Shown here: piece after piece, positions 63,783 through 64,000 of the stretch
Layout of the letters: each line of letters starts with the position of its first letter
How positions within the stretch are numbered: position 1 is the first letter of the stretch
DNA from: Loripinus fragilis
Taxonomy: Eukaryota; Mollusca; Bivalvia; Lucinida; Lucinidae
Direction of reading: 5' to 3'
DNA length: 64,000 bases
Assembly (NCBI GenBank): GCA_964019695.1
Contig: OZ026515.1
Coordinates: 134,288,549 to 134,352,548 of the forward strand
Made by a program: the position numbers and the translations under genes
The notes under the pieces: generated by a model
Told to the model about the DNA's origin: nothing
What the model saw: the letters and a program-made list of their open reading frames with translations, nothing else
Database searches by the model: none

Positions 63783-64000
63783 CGAGGGCGTTTAAATAAG
63801 TAACCAGCCTGACATATTTTAATTGACCTGCAAATCAAGATTTTTGCAATGTGTTTGGTCATCATAATAAGACATGTGCACAAAATTGAAGCATAATTGG
63901 TTCATTAGTTGATAATTTATCACGCCTTCAAACATGGGTGGTGAGTCAAGTAATTTGTTTTCGCCAAAATTGGAGTATACACATTGTCACATTAATTTTA
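63783..64000. mobile_element. CGAGGG-ended element, left end only
   Basis: TA followed by CGAGGGCGTTTAAATAAGTA resembles the ends at 18,282 and 9,715. The other end would lie beyond the window. Confidence 0.5.

Overview
This is AT-rich animal nuclear DNA, most likely from a bivalve or other mollusc. The clade is inferred from the repeat content (Penelope-like reverse transcriptases with many 3' tails, CR1-like LINEs with 2A-like motifs, tRNA-derived SINEs, abundant foldback MITEs) and was not tested by any search. I could assemble only one host gene. There is no rRNA, no intact tRNA, no CRISPR array and no bacterial-type operon.

Host gene. Positions 36,519-60,454 (+) hold a 12-exon gene for a radial spoke head protein of the RSPH4A/RSPH6A (Chlamydomonas RSP4/RSP6) family, a structural part of the motile-cilium axoneme. 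All exon joints keep phase. The spliced CDS is 1,734 nt (577 residues), runs from an ATG preceded by an in-frame stop, and ends in an acidic tail. Its introns (0.6-4.3 kb) are full of mobile DNA. A Penelope-like RT copy begins within about 10 bp of the exon 11 splice donor, and a CAGGG-ended MITE begins 18 bp past the end of exon 9.

Left flank (1-36.4 kb). This is a repeat graveyard. 2-8 kb holds two SGNH-hydrolase-like pseudogene pieces of transposon type and a long direct repeat, one copy of which was interrupted by an RT-element tail. 9-12 kb holds a TA-flanked CGAGGG element with a TTAA-flanked MITE inside it. 12.7-17.3 kb is a CR1-like LINE split by an L1-like LINE insertion (8-bp target duplication) that itself carries a Tc1-type element. 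17.6-21.0 kb is a decayed tandem array with a period near 185 bp whose best-preserved core is an RFX X-box palindrome. 22.9-26.1 kb holds foldback elements. 27.1-31.4 kb is a second CR1-like LINE with a canonical 2A-like motif. 31.4-36.4 kb holds RT-element tails, a 416-bp palindrome, a CpG-rich repeat tract, a tRNA-derived SINE with an 11-bp target duplication, and a LINE 3' end close to the start of the RSPH gene.

Right flank (60.5-64 kb). This holds further RT-element tails and GAGCC-ended MITEs, one of them interrupted by a TTAA-flanked element.

Two observations stand out. One is the X-box array about 15.5 kb upstream of a cilium gene. The other is the RT-element family, at least 13 pieces in 64 kb, whose 3' ends share ACTTACT (AGTAAGT on the other strand, a splice-donor look-alike).
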